A stretch of DNA of 64,000 bases from JADMIH01 sp036399775 (GTDB lineage Bacteria > Chloroflexota > Chloroflexia > QHBQ01 > JADMIH01): assembly GCA_036399775.1 (NCBI GenBank), contig DASWMJ010000084.1, positions 248,001-312,000 of the forward strand, in the 5' to 3' direction. Positions within the stretch are counted from its first letter, which is position 1. Each line of letters starts with the position of its first letter. The notes below the pieces were generated by a model. That model was not told the DNA's origin. It did not search any database and worked only from the letters and a program-made list of their open reading frames with translations. This document shows positions 26,830-36,600 of the stretch, one piece after another. Both the position numbers and the translations under genes were made by a program.

Positions 26830-27681
26830 ATGGTAGCTATCAAGAAGGCTACAACCAAAGAGGCGCAGAGCGCGGAAGACGTGCCCGACTATTGCAAGAT
26901 CGGCGATACGGTGTTAGATTTGCAAGCCTGCGAGTTCTACCGCCATGTCCTGTCGGTGCTGGCGGAGGCCGAGGTGCCTTTCCTGCTGGGCGGCGCTTAC
27001 GCGCTCTACTGCTACACGGGCATTTCACGCGACACGAAAGACCTGGATGTATTTGTCCGCCCGGGCGATGTTCAGGCCGCACTCCGGGCGCTCTCCAATG
27101 CAGGCTACAGGACGGAGATGTCCTATTCGGTATGGCTCGCCAAGGCTTACCACGACGACCTTTTCGCCGACATCATATTCGGCTCAGGCAACGGCGTGGC
27201 TATTGTAGATGATGGCTGGTTTGAGCACGCGTCAGAGGGCGAAGTGCTGGGCATGAAGGTCAAGCTCTGCCCGCCCGAAGAGATCATATGGTCGAAGGGG
27301 TTTGTCATGCACCGCGAGCGGTACGACGGCGCGGACGTGGCTCACCTCCTCCTGGCCTGCGGCAAAGGCCTGGACTGGCATCGCAGCCTCCGGCGCTTCG
27401 ACGAGCACTGGCAAATCCTCCTCAACTACCTCATCCTCTTCAACTTCATCTACCCCTCCGAGCGCGGGCTGGTGCCGACCTGGGTGATGGACCAACTGGT
27501 AGCGCGCCTCCAAAGAGAGCTTAGCACCCCGCCGGAGGCAGAGCGCGTCTGCCGAGGCATGCTGGTCAGCCACAACCAGTTCAAGATAGACGTTGCAAAG
27601 TGGGGCTTCGAGGACGCTCGCGCCGCCCCGCGTGGCAGGATGACGCCTGCTCAGATCGAAGAGTCCTGGCAGAACAAATAG
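26830..27681 (+). CDS. Nucleotidyltransferase-fold protein of unknown specificity
   Basis: A 283-residue protein with a minimal nucleotidyltransferase fold: FLLGGAYALYCYTG (about residues 51-64) followed by RDTKDLDVFV with the metal-binding DLD pair near residue 75. A third acidic position could be the Asp in LFADIIFG near residue 116. The arrangement recalls AbiEii-like and aminoglycoside nucleotidyltransferase-like proteins. No antitoxin-like partner gene is adjacent, so a toxin role is not supported. A second half rich in aromatic residues and Leu is probably helical. The ribosome binding site AAGGAGAG sits well before the ATG. Its divergent neighbour is a metallophosphoesterase, and a perfect 25-bp hairpin terminator follows. 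Confidence 0.72.
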   Translation: MVAIKKATTKEAQSAEDVPDYCKIGDTVLDLQACEFYRHVLSVLAEAEVPFLLGGAYALYCYTGISRDTKDLDVFVRPGDVQAALRALSNAGYRTEMSYSVWLAKAYHDDLFADIIFGSGNGVAIVDDGWFEHASEGEVLGMKVKLCPPEEIIWSKGFVMHRERYDGADVAHLLLACGKGLDWHRSLRRFDEHWQILLNYLILFNFIYPSERGLVPTWVMDQLVARLQRELSTPPEAERVCRGMLVSHNQFKIDVAKWGFEDARAAPRGRMTPAQIEESWQNK

Positions 27682-27739
27682 AGCATACGCACTCATATTT
27701 ACGAGCACTCTACTGCATCCCTCCGTGTTCAAGAGGGAA

Positions 27740-27792
27740 GTTCAAGAATAATAAAATGGGCGGCTGCGCCGCCCATTTTATTATTCTTGAAC
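27740..27792 (+). terminator. Perfect 25-bp-arm hairpin after the nucleotidyltransferase gene
   Basis: Arms 27740-27764 and 27768-27792 are exact reverse complements with a 3-nt loop. The apex is GGCGGC-TGC-GCCGCC and the right arm carries ATTTTATTATTC, so it should work as a terminator in either direction. A sibling hairpin with the same apex and base lies at 37724-37776. Confidence 0.8.
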
Positions 27793-27915
27793 TAAGGATT
27801 TTACGCTTGCCGGGCGTATATCTTATATTCAGGATGTCCTATGGCAACATCTCGGTTGCCAATACCGGGAGACGGAAGTACAATACCCTATACTCACTCA
27901 AAAGAGAGGAAAACG

Positions 27916-29286
27916 ATGGCTACAAGCGAGAATGCACCCACTACTCAGCAACGCCGGTACCTGGAAGAACTTTCCGATTTCCTGCGTATACCTTCGGTCA
28001 GCACGCTGTCTGAGCATAAAGAGGACGTGCGGCGGGCAGCCCAATGGGTAGCGGAAGACCTGCGGCGGTCGGACATCGAGAACGTGCGGTTGATAGAGAC
28101 CTCCGGCCACCCCCTGGTCTACGGCGATTGGCTGCACGCGGAAGGCCAGCCTACCCTGATGATCTACGGACATTACGACGTGCAGCCTCCCGACCCACTG
28201 GACGAATGGAAGTCGCCCCCGTTCGAGCCGGACCTGCGCGACGGCAACCTGTACGCTCGCGGCTCAGCCGACGACAAGGGCCAGCTTTACATCCACCTCA
28301 AGGCGGTTGAAGTGCTGATGAAGCTCAACGGCACCCTTCCCATCAACGTGCGCTTCTTGATAGAGGGTGAAGAGGAAGTGGGCGGCGAAGGGATCGAGGC
28401 TTACGTAAAAGAGCACCCGGAGGAGCTAAAGTGCGACGCCGTGCTCATAAGCGACAGCCATATGTTCGCGGACGGCCTGCCTGCCATAGACGTTGGCCTG
28501 CGCGGGATGGTCTACACGGAGATCACCGTTAACTCCGCCGCCCACGATCTGCACTCCGGCATGTACGGCGGGGCCGCGCCAAACCCCATCAACACCCTCT
28601 GCCATATAATAGCCAAGCTCAAGGATGAAGAGGGCCGCATCCAGGTGCCCGGCTTCTACGACGACGTGTGCGCCATCTCGGACGTAGAGCGCGAGCAGTG
28701 GAAGGGGCTGCCCTTCGACGAAGAGCAATTCCGCACGCACGAGGTAGGGTCGCCCGCGCTGGCGGGTGAGCCTGGGTATTCCGTGCTGGAGCGCATCTGG
28801 GCGCGGCCCACGCTCGACGCGAACGGCATCATCGGCGGCTTCACCGGAGAAGGTGCGAAAACGGTCATCCCGGCTACCGCACGATGCAAGGTCAGCATGA
28901 GGCTCGTGCCCGACCAGTCGTCCGCGAAGATAGCCGAAATTTTCCGGCAATACGTAGAGGATATTTGCCCTGAGCACTCCACAGTCAGCGTGAACGTGCT
29001 GCACGGCGCGGAACCCGTGCTCCTGCCCACCGACTCGCCGTTCATGGTCGCCGCCACCGATGCGCTCTCCGAAGTATTCGGCAAGGACACGATCTTCATG
29101 CGCTCAGGAGGTTCGATTCCCATCGTATCCCTCTTCAGCAACGTGCTAGGCGTGCCCTCCGTCCTGATGGGCTTCGGCCTCCCCGACGACAACCTCCACG
29201 CCCCCAACGAGAAGATGAAGCTAGACAACGTCTTCAAAGGCATACAAGCCTCAGCCAGGTACATGGAGCTGCTGAAAAGGCCATAA
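27916..29286 (+). CDS. M20 family dipeptidase
   Basis: A 456-residue di-zinc peptidase of the M20 family, probably a cytosolic dipeptidase. Visible metal and catalytic residues are GHYDVQPPD near 91 (zinc His and following catalytic Asp), GSADDKGQ near 122 (bridging Asp), EGEEEVGGEG near 157 (catalytic Glu and zinc Glu), ISDSHM near 184 (zinc Asp) and the C-terminal His in DDNLHAPNE near 431. The lid/dimerisation domain is present (HDLHSGMYGGAAPNP). The ATG at 27916 follows GAGAGGAAAA; an in-frame ATG at 27841 has no ribosome binding site. Length fits the family. It stands alone, with a terminator-like hairpin before it and repeats after it. Confidence 0.9.
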   Translation: MATSENAPTTQQRRYLEELSDFLRIPSVSTLSEHKEDVRRAAQWVAEDLRRSDIENVRLIETSGHPLVYGDWLHAEGQPTLMIYGHYDVQPPDPLDEWKSPPFEPDLRDGNLYARGSADDKGQLYIHLKAVEVLMKLNGTLPINVRFLIEGEEEVGGEGIEAYVKEHPEELKCDAVLISDSHMFADGLPAIDVGLRGMVYTEITVNSAAHDLHSGMYGGAAPNPINTLCHIIAKLKDEEGRIQVPGFYDDVCAISDVEREQWKGLPFDEEQFRTHEVGSPALAGEPGYSVLERIWARPTLDANGIIGGFTGEGAKTVIPATARCKVSMRLVPDQSSAKIAEIFRQYVEDICPEHSTVSVNVLHGAEPVLLPTDSPFMVAATDALSEVFGKDTIFMRSGGSIPIVSLFSNVLGVPSVLMGFGLPDDNLHAPNEKMKLDNVFKGIQASARYMELLKRP

Positions 29287-29470
29287 CTCATCACGTATTG
29301 CGTAGTTCGTATTGCGTAAGCCGTGATTCGTGACGTGTGATGCGTAAAACCCTTAGAAACCTCAACGTCTCCGCGCCTCTGCGGTTCTATTCACCGTATC
29401 TTAGCGAACTTTGTGCTCTTTGTGTCTTTGTGGTTCCGTAATTACTGATCGCGGTTTACGCCACATGTAA
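29287..29470. repeat. Degenerate heptad and 9-bp periodic repeats after the dipeptidase gene
   Basis: GTATTGC-type heptads (29296-29350) precede a 9-bp periodic core at 29361-29436 that closely matches the core at 25850-25917. No gene is seen between 29287 and 29539. Confidence 0.7.
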
Positions 29471-29539
29471 CTCCCCACGTACTGACATATAGCGCAGCGC
29501 ACAAATACAGACACAGAGCAGATAGAGAGGTAGCGATAG

Positions 29540-29950
29540 ATGCATAAGCTCGGTGGTGGATTGGAGCCGGGTGTAACCCCTATACGTAATGTAACATTGA
29601 TGCCTACAAGCGATAGCTATGTTAAGCAGGCTTCGCCGGTACGCGGTACGTGGAAAATAGCGGGTAGACCGCTTGAAAGAGAGTATGGCATGGAGTCAAG
29701 TCTCGACTGGCTAAACGATCAAGTTGACCGTATGCAGGCCGGCAAGCGCCCGCACGCGCCGCAGCATACCACTGACGCCGAGGACAGGGCGGAGGCAGTG
29801 GCTATGCTCCAAATGGCGGCCCAACTCAATGCCGTGCGGCCAGGTACGTGCGAACCTGATCCCAACTTCGTAAGCAGCTTGAGAGCGCGCCTGTTGGATA
29901 TAACAAGAGGCCCTGCGGGCGCATCACTTAACGGCGGCGACACGAACTAA
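29540..29950 (+). CDS. Small hypothetical protein upstream of the cupredoxin lipoprotein
   Basis: A 136-residue soluble protein with GAGAGGT upstream of the ATG. The first 45 residues look unstructured. The second half (LDWLNDQVDRMQAGKRPHAP, then AEAVAMLQMAAQLNAVRPG and DPNFVSSLRARLLDI) resembles, from memory, the N-terminal segment that precedes Tat-type signals or Rieske domains in some Chloroflexota proteins; no motif of a catalytic domain is present here. It ends about 50 bases before the cupredoxin lipoprotein gene and is probably in the same transcript. It could be a truncated relic of a larger redox protein or a small adaptor. Confidence 0.6.
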   Translation: MHKLGGGLEPGVTPIRNVTLMPTSDSYVKQASPVRGTWKIAGRPLEREYGMESSLDWLNDQVDRMQAGKRPHAPQHTTDAEDRAEAVAMLQMAAQLNAVRPGTCEPDPNFVSSLRARLLDITRGPAGASLNGGDTN

Positions 29951-30002
29951 CAGCTATATTGGAAAACCTAGCAGCAAGCAACTCTAAGGAGGAAAGGAAA
30001 TA

Positions 30003-30479
30003 ATGACAGGGATAGCAAACAAGGTGAGAAAGCATCTAATGAGGGTCGGGCTGACCGCCATGCTCATGGGCGTGATGGCAGTCTCCCTCGCGGCGTGCGG
30101 TGGCGACACTGCCGCGCCTGCCGCCACCAGCCCTGCGGCTACGGCCACCCAGGCACCATCCGACGGCGGCGGCAACATGGACGGCGAAGCTATGCAGGAA
30201 GTCAACCTCGCGCTGAAAGAATGGGCCATCGAGCCTAAAGACCCGGAAGTCAATGCCGGTAAGGTAAAGTTCACCGTCACCAACGAAGGAGAGTTCCCGC
30301 ACGACGCAGTAATCATCCTTCAGAAGGACGGCAAAGAGATAGCCAGGACCCCCGTCTTCGGAAAGGCCGAAAGTCCCAAGACGATGGAAGCAGACCTTGA
30401 GGCGGGCACTTATACGTTGATCTGCGACGTTCCGGGCCACGCCGAAAAGGGCATGACCGGCACACTGACCGTCAAGTAG
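30003..30479 (+). CDS. Cupredoxin lipoprotein (plastocyanin/azurin-like)
   Basis: A 158-residue exported lipoprotein: signal peptide ending in the lipobox LAAC (Cys about residue 35), an Ala/Thr/Pro linker, then a cupredoxin domain (about 66-158). Type-1 copper ligands are visible as His in FPHDAV and Cys, His and Met in LICDVPGHAEKGM. It should carry one electron at the outside of the membrane. A strong ribosome binding site (AAGGAGG) precedes the ATG. The partner is unknown; no oxidase or cytochrome gene is adjacent. A hairpin with one mismatch (30507-30543) follows the gene but lacks a T-tract. Confidence 0.88.
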   Translation: MTGIANKVRKHLMRVGLTAMLMGVMAVSLAACGGDTAAPAATSPAATATQAPSDGGGNMDGEAMQEVNLALKEWAIEPKDPEVNAGKVKFTVTNEGEFPHDAVIILQKDGKEIARTPVFGKAESPKTMEADLEAGTYTLICDVPGHAEKGMTGTLTVK

Positions 30480-30506
30480 AATACTTTCCCCAGGCTCCTC
30501 GCCTCG

Positions 30507-30543
30507 ACCGGCCCTGCCACTTCCCTGCCGTGGCGGGGCCGGT
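30507..30543 (+). terminator. GC-rich hairpin after the cupredoxin gene
   Basis: ACCGGCCCTGCCAC (30507-30520) pairs with 30530-30543 with one mismatch. There is no U-tract, so termination is only possible, not certain. Confidence 0.4.
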
Positions 30544-30632
30544 TCGTTAACACATAATTGACAGCACCTAGCTCGCTCCTTATAATTCCCGTAACGCATA
30601 ACTATTGGCCCGACTATATAAGGAGCCGAATA

Positions 30633-33443
30633 ATGATTCCCGGAGCACCAGAACCACGCGCCGTGCAGAGGCGTAACCCCACTATCGTCCTCTTTGCTGC
30701 CCTCCTAACCATGCTTGCCATCACAGCAGCTACCCTATTAGCAACCAACACGCAAGCAGCAGCCCCAATCGAAAATCCAGAGGTTTTAGCGTGGCGGTTG
30801 GTGCCAGCCGTCACCGGCGCTAATCTCAGGGATGTCCACATGGTATCGGCCACCGACGGCTGGGCGGTGGGCGAGAACGGCACGGTGCTGCGCTACGACG
30901 GCACCTCCTGGTCGCCCGTGAACATCAACCCGCAGCCCTCGAATGAGACCCTGGTGGATGTCCACATGCTGAGCGCCACCGACGGCTACATAGGCGGCTG
31001 GGGTGAGAGCGGGGCGAGCGGCACCATCTACCGTTGGAACGGCACCAGTTGGGGTCTGGTATACAACGCGCCCCGCGACATAAACCGCATAGACGCGGTT
31101 GCTTCCAACGACGTGTGGGCGTCCGGCGTGGGCCAGATTTACCACTACGACGGCACCAGTTGGACCCTGGGGTACAACGAGGATCAAGGTCGTAATATCT
31201 TCGCCATCCAGATGGTATCGGCCACCGAAGGCTGGGCGGTGGGCGCGAACCAGTTGATAGCACACTACCTGAACGGCTCCTGGATTCCCCTCAAACCCAG
31301 CCCCGCGCCCCAAACCCTCTACGACGCCTTCTTCACTGCCCCCAACGACGGTTGGGCGGTGGGCTTCACCGACTCTACTTATGTTATGCACTACGATGGC
31401 GTGAACTGGACCAGGGCATACAGCCCCACAGCCCAACTCTCGCGCATGTATTTCCTGAGCGCGACCGATGGGTGGGCTATATCCTACTTCAACATCCTCC
31501 ACTACGATGGCACAGGCTTCACCGAGGTAAACAACCCTTACCCCAACGGCCTGAACTCCATCTACATGCTCACGGCCACAGACGGCTGGATAGTAGGCAC
31601 GGACGGCGCGATGCTGCACTACTCCGACGACGCGACGCCCACGCCTACAGCTACCGCGACTGCAACGTCCATTCCGGCTTGTGGGGCAGCCTGGCGAATC
31701 GTCGCCAGCCCTAACGGGGACGCCTATAACATCCTTGAAGATGTAGCTGTAGTCTCGATCAATGATGCATGGGCTGTAGGCAGTTATTTCGACGGGACCC
31801 TACGGCGTGTGTTAATACAACACTGGGATGGCAACACATGGAACGTCGTTCCCACGTCCCAACCTGGCGAGGGTCACGCCTTTCTGTATGACATAGCGGC
31901 AGTGTCAGCAGACGACATCTGGGCGGTGGGTCAAACTGATGAAGCCCCCTTAACTATGCATTGGGATGGGACAGCCTGGAGCAGAGTAACTTCGCCTAAA
32001 GCGAGCGGATACGACTTCCTGTATGGCGTATGGGCTGCATCAGCTAATAATGTATGGGCTGTAGGCTCCAGCGAGACTTCCCCCGGCGAGAGCGCGACAT
32101 TGATCGAGTATTGGAATGGAAGTACGTGGACTATAGTCCCCAGTCCTAACATCCCATTACTCTCCAACGTACTCCGCGCCGCATCCGGTACGTCAGCCAA
32201 CGATGTGTGGGCCGTGGGCGATGCGGGCAACGATGGTACAAGCCAACCACTGGTCCTGCATTGGAATGGTCAGGACTGGACTATCGTCAATACACCGGAC
32301 CCCTCAGGCTTTGATCGCCTGTATGGCGTTTCAGCTATCTCTACAGACGATGTCTGGGCGGTTGGCGTAGGTCTTTCAGATGATACGGGCACTCGCGTAA
32401 TGCACTGGAACGGCAACCAATGGAGCGTAATACCCGGGCCAAGTACAGGCTCACCTTATGCCCCGTTACAGGACATCTTGTCATTCTCTGCGAATGACGT
32501 TTGGGCCGTTGGCGCTCTGCTTAACAACACGACTAGGACATTTACCGCACATTGGGATGGGAGCATGTGGAGTAGTGTGCCAAGTCCAAATAGTGGACCG
32601 GCTGCCGCAATACTCAATGGCGTTGCAGCAGCATCGCCCAACGACCTGTGGGCTGTGGGCCACTCAGGTGATATAGCTTTTTCCACCGACACGTTAATAG
32701 AGCACTATAGCGACCCATGCGTAACTCCCACACCGGTATCAAGCAACACACCTACTTCTACGGCGATCAGTACACCCGCGCAAGCAAGTGCAACCAGCAC
32801 GCCACTTGCCCCTACAGCCACACCCTCCCAGTGCGCCGTCCAATTTGTGGACGTGCCTTCCACCAACACGTTCTACAGTTTCGTGCGCTGCCTTGCCTGC
32901 CGAGGCATCATGGGTGGATACTCCGACAACACCTTCCGCCCCAACAACGACATTACTAGAGGCCAGCTATCGAAGATAGTGGCTAATTCTGCCGCCTTCA
33001 ACGAACCTGTCACCGGCCAGACCTTCGAGGACGTACAACCCGACAACGCCTTCTACCCTTACGTAGAGAGGATGGCAGGCAGGGGCATCATAGGCGGCTA
33101 CCCTTGTGGTGGCGTGTCGGAGCCGTGCGGTTCGGGCAAGCCCTACTTCCGCCCCAACGCCAACGCCACCAGAGGCCAAATCTCCAAGATCGTCTCCGAG
33201 GCGAAAGGGTATGGCGACCCACAAACGGGGCAGACCTTCGAGGACGTAGCGGTGGGCAGCACCTTCCACCTGTGGATAGAGCGCCTTGCCTCGCAGGGCA
33301 TCATGGGCGGGTACCCATGTGGCGGGGCGGGCGAGCCGTGCGGCAATGCCAACAAGCCCTACTTCCGCCCCAACGCCAAAGCCACCAGGGGCCAGACCTC
33401 CAAGATAGTAGCCAACACCTTCTTCCCAGGCTGCCAGCCCTGA
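30633..33443 (+). CDS. Surface protein with two seven-blade WAVG propellers and SLH modules
   Basis: A 936-residue exported protein. The ATG at 30633 has AAGGAG upstream and opens a signal peptide (hydrophobic core LFAALLTMLAITAATLLA). Fourteen copies of a short blade motif, DxWAVG and close variants such as DGWIVG and DGYIGG, occur as seven before and seven after a Thr/Pro linker near residue 340 (ATPTPTATATATS), each with a nearby HYDGTSW or HWNG strand. This fits two seven-bladed propellers of diverged sequence. A second Thr/Ser/Pro linker leads to three SLH modules ending ANTFFPGCQP. Probably a non-catalytic adhesin or carbohydrate-binding protein held in the surface layer. Its SLH array is nearly identical to that of the gene at 8625. 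Confidence 0.8.
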   Translation: MIPGAPEPRAVQRRNPTIVLFAALLTMLAITAATLLATNTQAAAPIENPEVLAWRLVPAVTGANLRDVHMVSATDGWAVGENGTVLRYDGTSWSPVNINPQPSNETLVDVHMLSATDGYIGGWGESGASGTIYRWNGTSWGLVYNAPRDINRIDAVASNDVWASGVGQIYHYDGTSWTLGYNEDQGRNIFAIQMVSATEGWAVGANQLIAHYLNGSWIPLKPSPAPQTLYDAFFTAPNDGWAVGFTDSTYVMHYDGVNWTRAYSPTAQLSRMYFLSATDGWAISYFNILHYDGTGFTEVNNPYPNGLNSIYMLTATDGWIVGTDGAMLHYSDDATPTPTATATATSIPACGAAWRIVASPNGDAYNILEDVAVVSINDAWAVGSYFDGTLRRVLIQHWDGNTWNVVPTSQPGEGHAFLYDIAAVSADDIWAVGQTDEAPLTMHWDGTAWSRVTSPKASGYDFLYGVWAASANNVWAVGSSETSPGESATLIEYWNGSTWTIVPSPNIPLLSNVLRAASGTSANDVWAVGDAGNDGTSQPLVLHWNGQDWTIVNTPDPSGFDRLYGVSAISTDDVWAVGVGLSDDTGTRVMHWNGNQWSVIPGPSTGSPYAPLQDILSFSANDVWAVGALLNNTTRTFTAHWDGSMWSSVPSPNSGPAAAILNGVAAASPNDLWAVGHSGDIAFSTDTLIEHYSDPCVTPTPVSSNTPTSTAISTPAQASATSTPLAPTATPSQCAVQFVDVPSTNTFYSFVRCLACRGIMGGYSDNTFRPNNDITRGQLSKIVANSAAFNEPVTGQTFEDVQPDNAFYPYVERMAGRGIIGGYPCGGVSEPCGSGKPYFRPNANATRGQISKIVSEAKGYGDPQTGQTFEDVAVGSTFHLWIERLASQGIMGGYPCGGAGEPCGNANKPYFRPNAKATRGQTSKIVANTFFPGCQP

Positions 33444-33462
33444 GAGTGATGAGTAGTTGGTG

Positions 33463-33513
33463 AAAGGTGATGGGTGTTAGTTTGGCACATGCCCCTAACA
33501 CCCATCACCTTTT
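33463..33513 (+). terminator. Intrinsic terminator between two WAVG-propeller genes
   Basis: An 18-bp stem (33463-33480 with 33495-33512) ends in TTTT. The repeated GGTGATG/GGTGTTA units of the stem resemble the heptad arrays elsewhere. Confidence 0.7.
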
Positions 33514-33668
33514 GTTAATACTCCTGTAATATTTACCCTATCATTTTTCATAAATTCGTTATCTCTTGGCGGTACTCTTTATGCTAAGGGCATAGCGCGC
33601 ATGCGCAGCCATCTCCCCGTAATGTAATAACCCACCGACCGTCATTTTTACGAAGGAGCGACAAGAAA

Positions 33669-36600
33669 ATGCCAGCCTCGCCCGACAGGAAGCGCCGTTC
33701 GCAGGCCGCTTTTATTTTCATATTCACACTGCTTTGTATTGGGCTGCTGGCTCTCGCCGGGGGCGTTGCGGCGTCACCCGTGCCAAATCAGCGATCACAG
33801 GGAGGCGCGGCCCGCACTCCATGCGTGGGCATCGAGTTCAGCCAGGTCGCAAGCCCCAACGCCGATGGCAACATAAACCTGCTCTATGGTGTTGCTGCCA
33901 ATAGCCCGAGCGATGCGTGGGCCGTCGGCATGTTCTGGCCCAACTCAGGCGGCCTGGAAAACACCCTCATCCAACGGTGGAACGGCACCGTCTGGACCAC
34001 CATCCCCAGCCCCAACCCCTCCACCCGTAGCGGCTTGCGCGGCGTGGATGTGGTCTCGGCAAACGATGCCTGGGCGGTAGGTCAGTATCAGGACTTCAAC
34101 ATCTACAAGTTCCGGCCAATGATCCTGCGCTGGAACGGCACCGCCTGGAACCAGGTCCCAATCAATATGGACGAAGGGAGCGACCACATCTACCTGCACA
34201 GTGTGGCGGTGGTCGACGCGAACCAGGCATGGGCGGTTGGACGCAGGGCCAACTCCCCAAACAACGCCACGCTGGTACTGAGGTGGGATGGCACCGAATG
34301 GATGGAAGACCTTAGCGGCAGGATAGTCGCACCCGCATATTCGGTGAACGCGCCTTCATTCAACGCAGTCGCTGCCGCAGGCCCAAACGACGTTTGGGCG
34401 GTAGGCACAATCCACGAGAATGGCAGGTTGGAGACGCTCACGGCGCACTGGGACGGCACCACCTGGACGCGCATCGCAAGCCCCAACGCCGACGATATAT
34501 CCACCAACACCCTACGGGGAGTAGCCGCCATCAGTTCGAACGATGTGTGGGCTGTAGGCTCCTTCTTTGATTACAGCCGGGGCGGTTATTCGACCCTGAC
34601 GATGCACTGGAATGGCACCCAATGGACCATCATACCCAGCCCCAATGCTACTGGCGCGGGCAATCCATCCGGCCTCAGTCCGAGTGATAGGGACGGCAAC
34701 ACCACACCCGACGGGCAGGGTCCACCCCAGGATGGTGACGGCGACTCCCTCTATGGCGTATCCGCATTCGCCCCGGACGAGGTGTGGGCCGTCGGTATCT
34801 CGGACGCGATTGAACCTGGTGAAGACGGCGTGGTCAACACGCTCGCGTTGCGGTGGAACGGCGCGGAGTGGACGCAGGTGGCGAGCGCCAGCCCCAGCGA
34901 CGATTACAGCGTATTATACGCGGTGGATGCCATCGCCGTAGGAGACGCCTGGACTGTGGGCGCTACGGGCGCATTCGTACAGAGCACCTACAATTACTTC
35001 ACCCTGATAGAGAGGTCGAACGGCGTGTCTTGCTCCGGGCCGACGGCCACCCCCACAGCCGTTGGGCCGAGCGCCACTCCTACAGTGTGTGGTGTCTCCC
35101 AGGCTCTGTCGGAGGGCTTCGAGCATAGAGGCACCCTGGGCGCGCAATTCGTCGCCTCGGTGGCAACGTGCGTGCCCGGAGGGTGCGGCTGGCACGCCGA
35201 CGCCGACGTGCAACATAGCGGCGCGTACTCTGCCTCCGCTCCCGCGCGGCCCGGCACCAGCGACCAGCGCCTCACCACCTCAAGTTCCATAGCCATACCC
35301 GCGAACAGCATCGCCGCCAGCCTCAGCTTCTGGCACATGGAGCAATTCACCAGCGGCGACGGTGGCGTGCTGGAAGTATCAACCAACGGTGGCGCAAACT
35401 GGGCGGACGCCGGCGCGAACATCACACAGGGCGGCTACAATACCATGCTCGGCGGGCCCTCCAACCCGTTGACGGGGCGGCAAGGCTGGGGCGGCTACGT
35501 GCCCGATGGGATGTTCAATCAGGTCACGGTCAATCTGCTGCCTTACGCGGGCCAGGGCGTCCAGTTCAGGTTCCGGCTCGGCACCGACAACTCCATCGGC
35601 ACCAGGGGCTGGGCGATAGACGACGTTACGGTGACGATTACGGGGCCATGCGTCCCCGGCACGCCCGCATCGCCCACCAACACATCCGTGTCAGGCACAC
35701 CCCCGCCCGTAATGACGAGCACCCCACGCCCCAGCTCCACCGCCACAGCCACCCCCACATGCGGGCCAACCTGGACGCGCGTTGCAAGTCCTCCTGGCGG
35801 CCCCGGCAACACCAGCTTGAACGACGTGGTAGCTATAGCCACCGACGACGTATGGGCGGTGGGATACGCAGGCATAATCTTACACTGGAACGGCACAAGT
35901 TGGGCCGAAGTGTCCAACCCCGGCGAAGGCGACGGCAACGAATTGACCGGGGTAGACGCTATCTCCTCCAACGACGTGTGGGCGGTAGGCTACCAGAACA
36001 CCACCGGGTTCACGCAACCCCTCACGCTGCACTGGAACGGCACATCCTGGTCGCTAGTGCCAAGCCCAGGCACACCAGGCATGCATAGCTCATTGCAGGG
36101 CGTGGGAGCCGTCGCCACAAACGACGTGTGGGCGGTGGGAGACACGATAGACGGCCCGATGATAATGCATTGGGATGGTGCGGCCTGGTCGGTAGTGCCG
36201 AACGCAGGCGGTGGAGCCGCAATGCAGAACAGGTACATCCCCGCCCAGAACGGCGGGCCCGGCCTGTACTACAGTTCGCTCTTCGATGTAGGCGTGGTGA
36301 GCGCGAACGACGTTTGGGCAGGAGGCACCCGCAACGGCGTAACATGGATACTGCATTGGAACGGTACGCAGTGGGCCCAGGTGCCCGCGCCCAATCCTTC
36401 TACCGAAAACACCATCAATGCCCTCACTGTGATCGGCCCCAACGACATCTGGGCTGTAGGTCACAAAGGCTTCTACCTGGAACCGGAGGGCGGTAGCGCT
36501 CTCCACTGGGACGGCTCGCAATGGTCGTCGGTGAGCGTGCCGCCTGGAAACTACGGCCTCTTCGGTGTAACGTCAGTCTCGCCAAACGAGGTATGGGCCG

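Noticed and set aside
26830..27681. Toxin-antitoxin reading of the nucleotidyltransferase and phosphoesterase pair
   Set aside because: The genes are divergent, neither is adjacent to a small antitoxin-like gene, and the nucleotidyltransferase lacks clear AbiEii signatures.
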